Source: Pseudomonadota bacterium
GTDB taxonomy: Bacteria; Pseudomonadota; Alphaproteobacteria; SHVZ01
NCBI GenBank assembly: GCA_016195085.1
Contig: JACQAG010000005.1
Coordinates: forward strand, 1 to 64,000
DNA length: 64,000 bases
Direction: 5' to 3'
In this document: in pieces, positions 62,095 to 64,000 of the stretch
Layout: each line of letters begins with the position of its first letter
Position numbering within the stretch: the stretch's first letter is position 1
Position numbers and translations under genes: made by a program
Notes under the pieces: generated by a model
What the model saw: the letters and a program-made list of their open reading frames with translations, nothing else
What the model was told of the DNA's origin: nothing
Database searches by the model: none

Positions 62095-63141
62095 ATGCCT
62101 CGTCCCATTACCGCTCGATCGCTTGGAATGGACATCGGCACATTGCCGCCGGGCCCGCTGAACGCCATCAGCGATATCGATGGCGTCACGGTCGGACATG
62201 TCACCCGCGAAACCGGCGATGCGCGGACGGGAGTGACGGTGATCCTGCCGCATCCGGGCAATGTGTTTCGCGACAAGGTGCTGGCGGCGAGCCATGTCAT
62301 CAACGGCTTCGGCAAGAGCGTGGGCCTGATGCAGATCGACGAGCTGGGCCAAATCGAGACGCCGATCGCGCTCACCAACACGCTCTCGGTCGGAACCTGC
62401 GCCACCGCGCTCATCAAGCACGCGATCCGCGCCAATCCCGATATCGGCCGACGCACCAGCACGGTCAATCCCGTCGTCTGCGAGTGCAATGATGGCTATC
62501 TCAATGACATACAGGGTTTCCATGTCGCCGAGAGCGACGTCGAGGAGGCCATCCGGACAGCCCAGGCCGATTTCACGGAGGGCGATGTCGGCGCCGGCAA
62601 GGGCATGTCGGCCTTCGAGCTGAAGGGCGGCATCGGCGCGGCCTCGCGGCGCATCGCGCTCGACGGCGAGACCTACCATCTAGGCGCGCTCGTCCTGTCG
62701 AATTTCGGCAGGCGCCAGCAGCTGCGCATCGCCGGACGGCCCGTCGGCGATGGCAGGGCGGGTTCGGCCGCCTCGGAATCGGGCTCGGTCATCATCGTGC
62801 TCGCGACCGACGTGCCCCTGGAGCACCGGCAATTGCGGCGCGTCGCCCGGCGCGGGGGCGTCGGGCTCTGCCGCGTCGGTTCCTATCTCGGCCATGGCAG
62901 CGGCGACGTCGTCGTCGCCTTCACCACCGCCAACCGCATCAACCATGACGAGAGCAGGGATCTATTGTCCCTGGGCTGCCTCAACGAGATGCGCATCGAT
63001 CGCTTGTTCCAGGCAACCGCCGAGTCGGTGGAGGAGGCGGTGATCAACTCCATGCTGGCTGCCGAAACGGTCAGCGGCTTTGAGGGCCACCGGAGAGAGA
63101 GCCTTGCGCGGCTCATGGATCGGGCGAATTCCCTTTTGTGA
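62095..63141 (+). CDS. P1-family aminopeptidase (DmpA-like)
   Basis: 348 residues. The self-cleaving Ntn-type peptidase marker GSVIIVLATDVPLEHRQLRRVARR holds the Gly230-Ser231 processing site, where Ser becomes the nucleophile of the beta chain. Earlier conserved parts are GPLNAISDIDGVTVGHVTRETGDARTGVTVILPH and LTNTLSVGTCATALI. These enzymes release N-terminal amino acids or beta-peptides. Cytoplasmic. The binding protein and EamA exporters nearby suggest peptide or amino-acid turnover in this region, which is inference. Confidence 0.92.
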   Translation: MPRPITARSLGMDIGTLPPGPLNAISDIDGVTVGHVTRETGDARTGVTVILPHPGNVFRDKVLAASHVINGFGKSVGLMQIDELGQIETPIALTNTLSVGTCATALIKHAIRANPDIGRRTSTVNPVVCECNDGYLNDIQGFHVAESDVEEAIRTAQADFTEGDVGAGKGMSAFELKGGIGAASRRIALDGETYHLGALVLSNFGRRQQLRIAGRPVGDGRAGSAASESGSVIIVLATDVPLEHRQLRRVARRGGVGLCRVGSYLGHGSGDVVVAFTTANRINHDESRDLLSLGCLNEMRIDRLFQATAESVEEAVINSMLAAETVSGFEGHRRESLARLMDRANSLL

Positions 63142-63176
63142 GCGCGAAGGAGGGAAGGTCAGATGAGGACTGGCGG

Positions 63177-64000
63177 ATGAAGCGCATCTCCGGACGGACA
63201 TCGTGGCGCGCGCTGCGGTATTCGATGCTCGTTTGCCTCATGCCGGCATTGACGAGTGGGGTGTCCTTCGCGCAACCGACCGCGGCTTCGCCGCTCGACG
63301 GTTGCGGCGAATTGGTGACGATCGAAACCCATGATCGCACCACGACGCGCTATGGATTCGCACCTGAGCCGGATGCGCCTGATCGAGGTGCGCGGACTCT
63401 CCTGGTGCTGCTCGTCGGAGGCGGAGGGCAGCTCGATCTCGACGATGCGGGCTGCCCGCATTCGCTCACGCGCAATTCTCTCATCCGCATGCGACCGCAT
63501 TTTCATGACGCGGGATTCATGACCGCGCTGGTCGATGCGCCGTCGGATTTTCACGGCGAGGATGGCCTGGCGGGATTCCGGACGGCGACACAGCACGCGG
63601 AGGATCTGGGCAAGGTGATCGCCCAGCTGCGTCGGCGCACCAATGGACCGATCTGGCTCGTCGGGCACAGCCGCGGAACGATTTCCGCGGCGAATGCCGC
63701 CGCGCGGCTCTCGGGTCCGTCCACGCCCGACGGGCTCGTGCTGCTGTCCGCCATGATGGTGGGCGACGCCGCCAAGCGGAAACCCTTCGTGGCGCAAACC
63801 GTGTTCGATCCGCCCTTGGAATCGATCGCGGTACCGCTGCTGATCCTCGGGCATGCCGCCGACAGCTGCGTCCGCTCGCCGGTCGGACTGATGGCGAAGG
63901 TCGCAGCTCGGACCCATGGCCCCCGCCAGCAGGCGGTCGTCGTCGCCGGCGGCCCCGTCAATCCCGGCCGCGCGCCCAGCATCGCGGTCTGCGGCGTCGG
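63177..64000 (+). CDS. alpha/beta hydrolase-fold protein, 3' end beyond the window
   Basis: The frame is open from ATG 63177 to the end (274 residues so far). A signal peptide (MKRISGRTSWRALRYSMLVCLMPALTSGVSFAQ) precedes an alpha/beta hydrolase domain with the nucleophile elbow WLVGHSRGTISAAN (GHSRG), LLVLLVGGGGQLDLDD and ILGHAADSCVRSP. It is an exported hydrolase or esterase-like protein of unknown substrate. It follows the peptidase gene by 35 bp and may be in its operon. Confidence 0.85.
   Translation, partial: MKRISGRTSWRALRYSMLVCLMPALTSGVSFAQPTAASPLDGCGELVTIETHDRTTTRYGFAPEPDAPDRGARTLLVLLVGGGGQLDLDDAGCPHSLTRNSLIRMRPHFHDAGFMTALVDAPSDFHGEDGLAGFRTATQHAEDLGKVIAQLRRRTNGPIWLVGHSRGTISAANAAARLSGPSTPDGLVLLSAMMVGDAAKRKPFVAQTVFDPPLESIAVPLLILGHAADSCVRSPVGLMAKVAARTHGPRQQAVVVAGGPVNPGRAPSIAVCGV

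Overview
The window is GC-rich, densely coded bacterial DNA that looks alphaproteobacterial, probably from a Rhodospirillales- or Rhizobiales-like soil or aquatic heterotroph. The main evidence is a small NDUFS4-type complex I subunit (typical of Alphaproteobacteria and mitochondria), CoxSLM/CoxG/CoxD-type molybdenum hydroxylase genes, many solute-binding proteins, EamA exporters, PAS-rich 'HDFNN' histidine kinases and a CGNR regulator. No rRNA, plasmid or phage structural module and no CRISPR array is visible. Two tRNA genes are present.

Layout. 0-9 kb: a molybdenum-hydroxylase locus on the minus strand (coxG, coxS-coxL-coxM, then coxD further along), broken up by a VapBC toxin-antitoxin pair, an EamA exporter, a GNAT acetyltransferase and pyroglutamyl peptidase. 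Two short palindrome-ended elements abut genes here and supply the stop codons of pcp and coxG. 9-15 kb: a CheZ-like phosphatase, a tandem GNAT protein, a secreted protein of unknown function, a TPP-riboswitch-controlled ThiX/ThiY-type uptake pair, an AcuC-like deacetylase and a DUF192 protein. 15-19.6 kb: a very large membrane patatin-like protein, an O-methyltransferase, tRNA-Pro and the NDUFS4-like subunit.

19.7-24.9 kb: a decayed genomic island of about 5.2 kb inserted in tRNA-Arg(TCT). It is bounded by a 45-bp copy of the tRNA 3' end and carries an orphan two-partner-secretion adhesin, an SRAP pseudogene and an integrase stub. 24.9-32 kb: signalling genes (a CheY-like regulator, a DUF1194 protein, a hybrid kinase with a periplasmic neighbour, an MFS transporter, and a small DHp plus degenerate receiver protein). 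32-41 kb: a CGNR regulator, repeats, a dead integrase 3' end, a complete oligopeptide-type ABC importer with a fused double ATPase and a DUF427 protein, then a repeat-rich intergenic stretch with a tail-collar-like fragment.

41-54 kb: a 1398-residue hybrid kinase with five PAS domains, a second peptide-type binding protein, a PAS gene broken by a nonsense codon, a winged-helix/STAND/TPR regulator, a DHA2 drug exporter and a TauD-like dioxygenase. 54-64 kb: a glycine-rich unknown protein, an enolase-superfamily dehydratase next to a FAD/GcvT dimethylglycine-dehydrogenase-like enzyme, a third binding protein, a TPR protein, a second EamA exporter, a DmpA-type peptidase and an alpha/beta hydrolase cut by the window edge.

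No single operon stands out as an unmistakable new system. The strongest leads are the membrane-inserted patatin, the tRNA-Arg island with its adhesin, the stop-codon-supplying palindromic elements, the kinase-less DHp/pseudo-receiver protein, and the riboswitch-controlled importer that lacks its ATPase.
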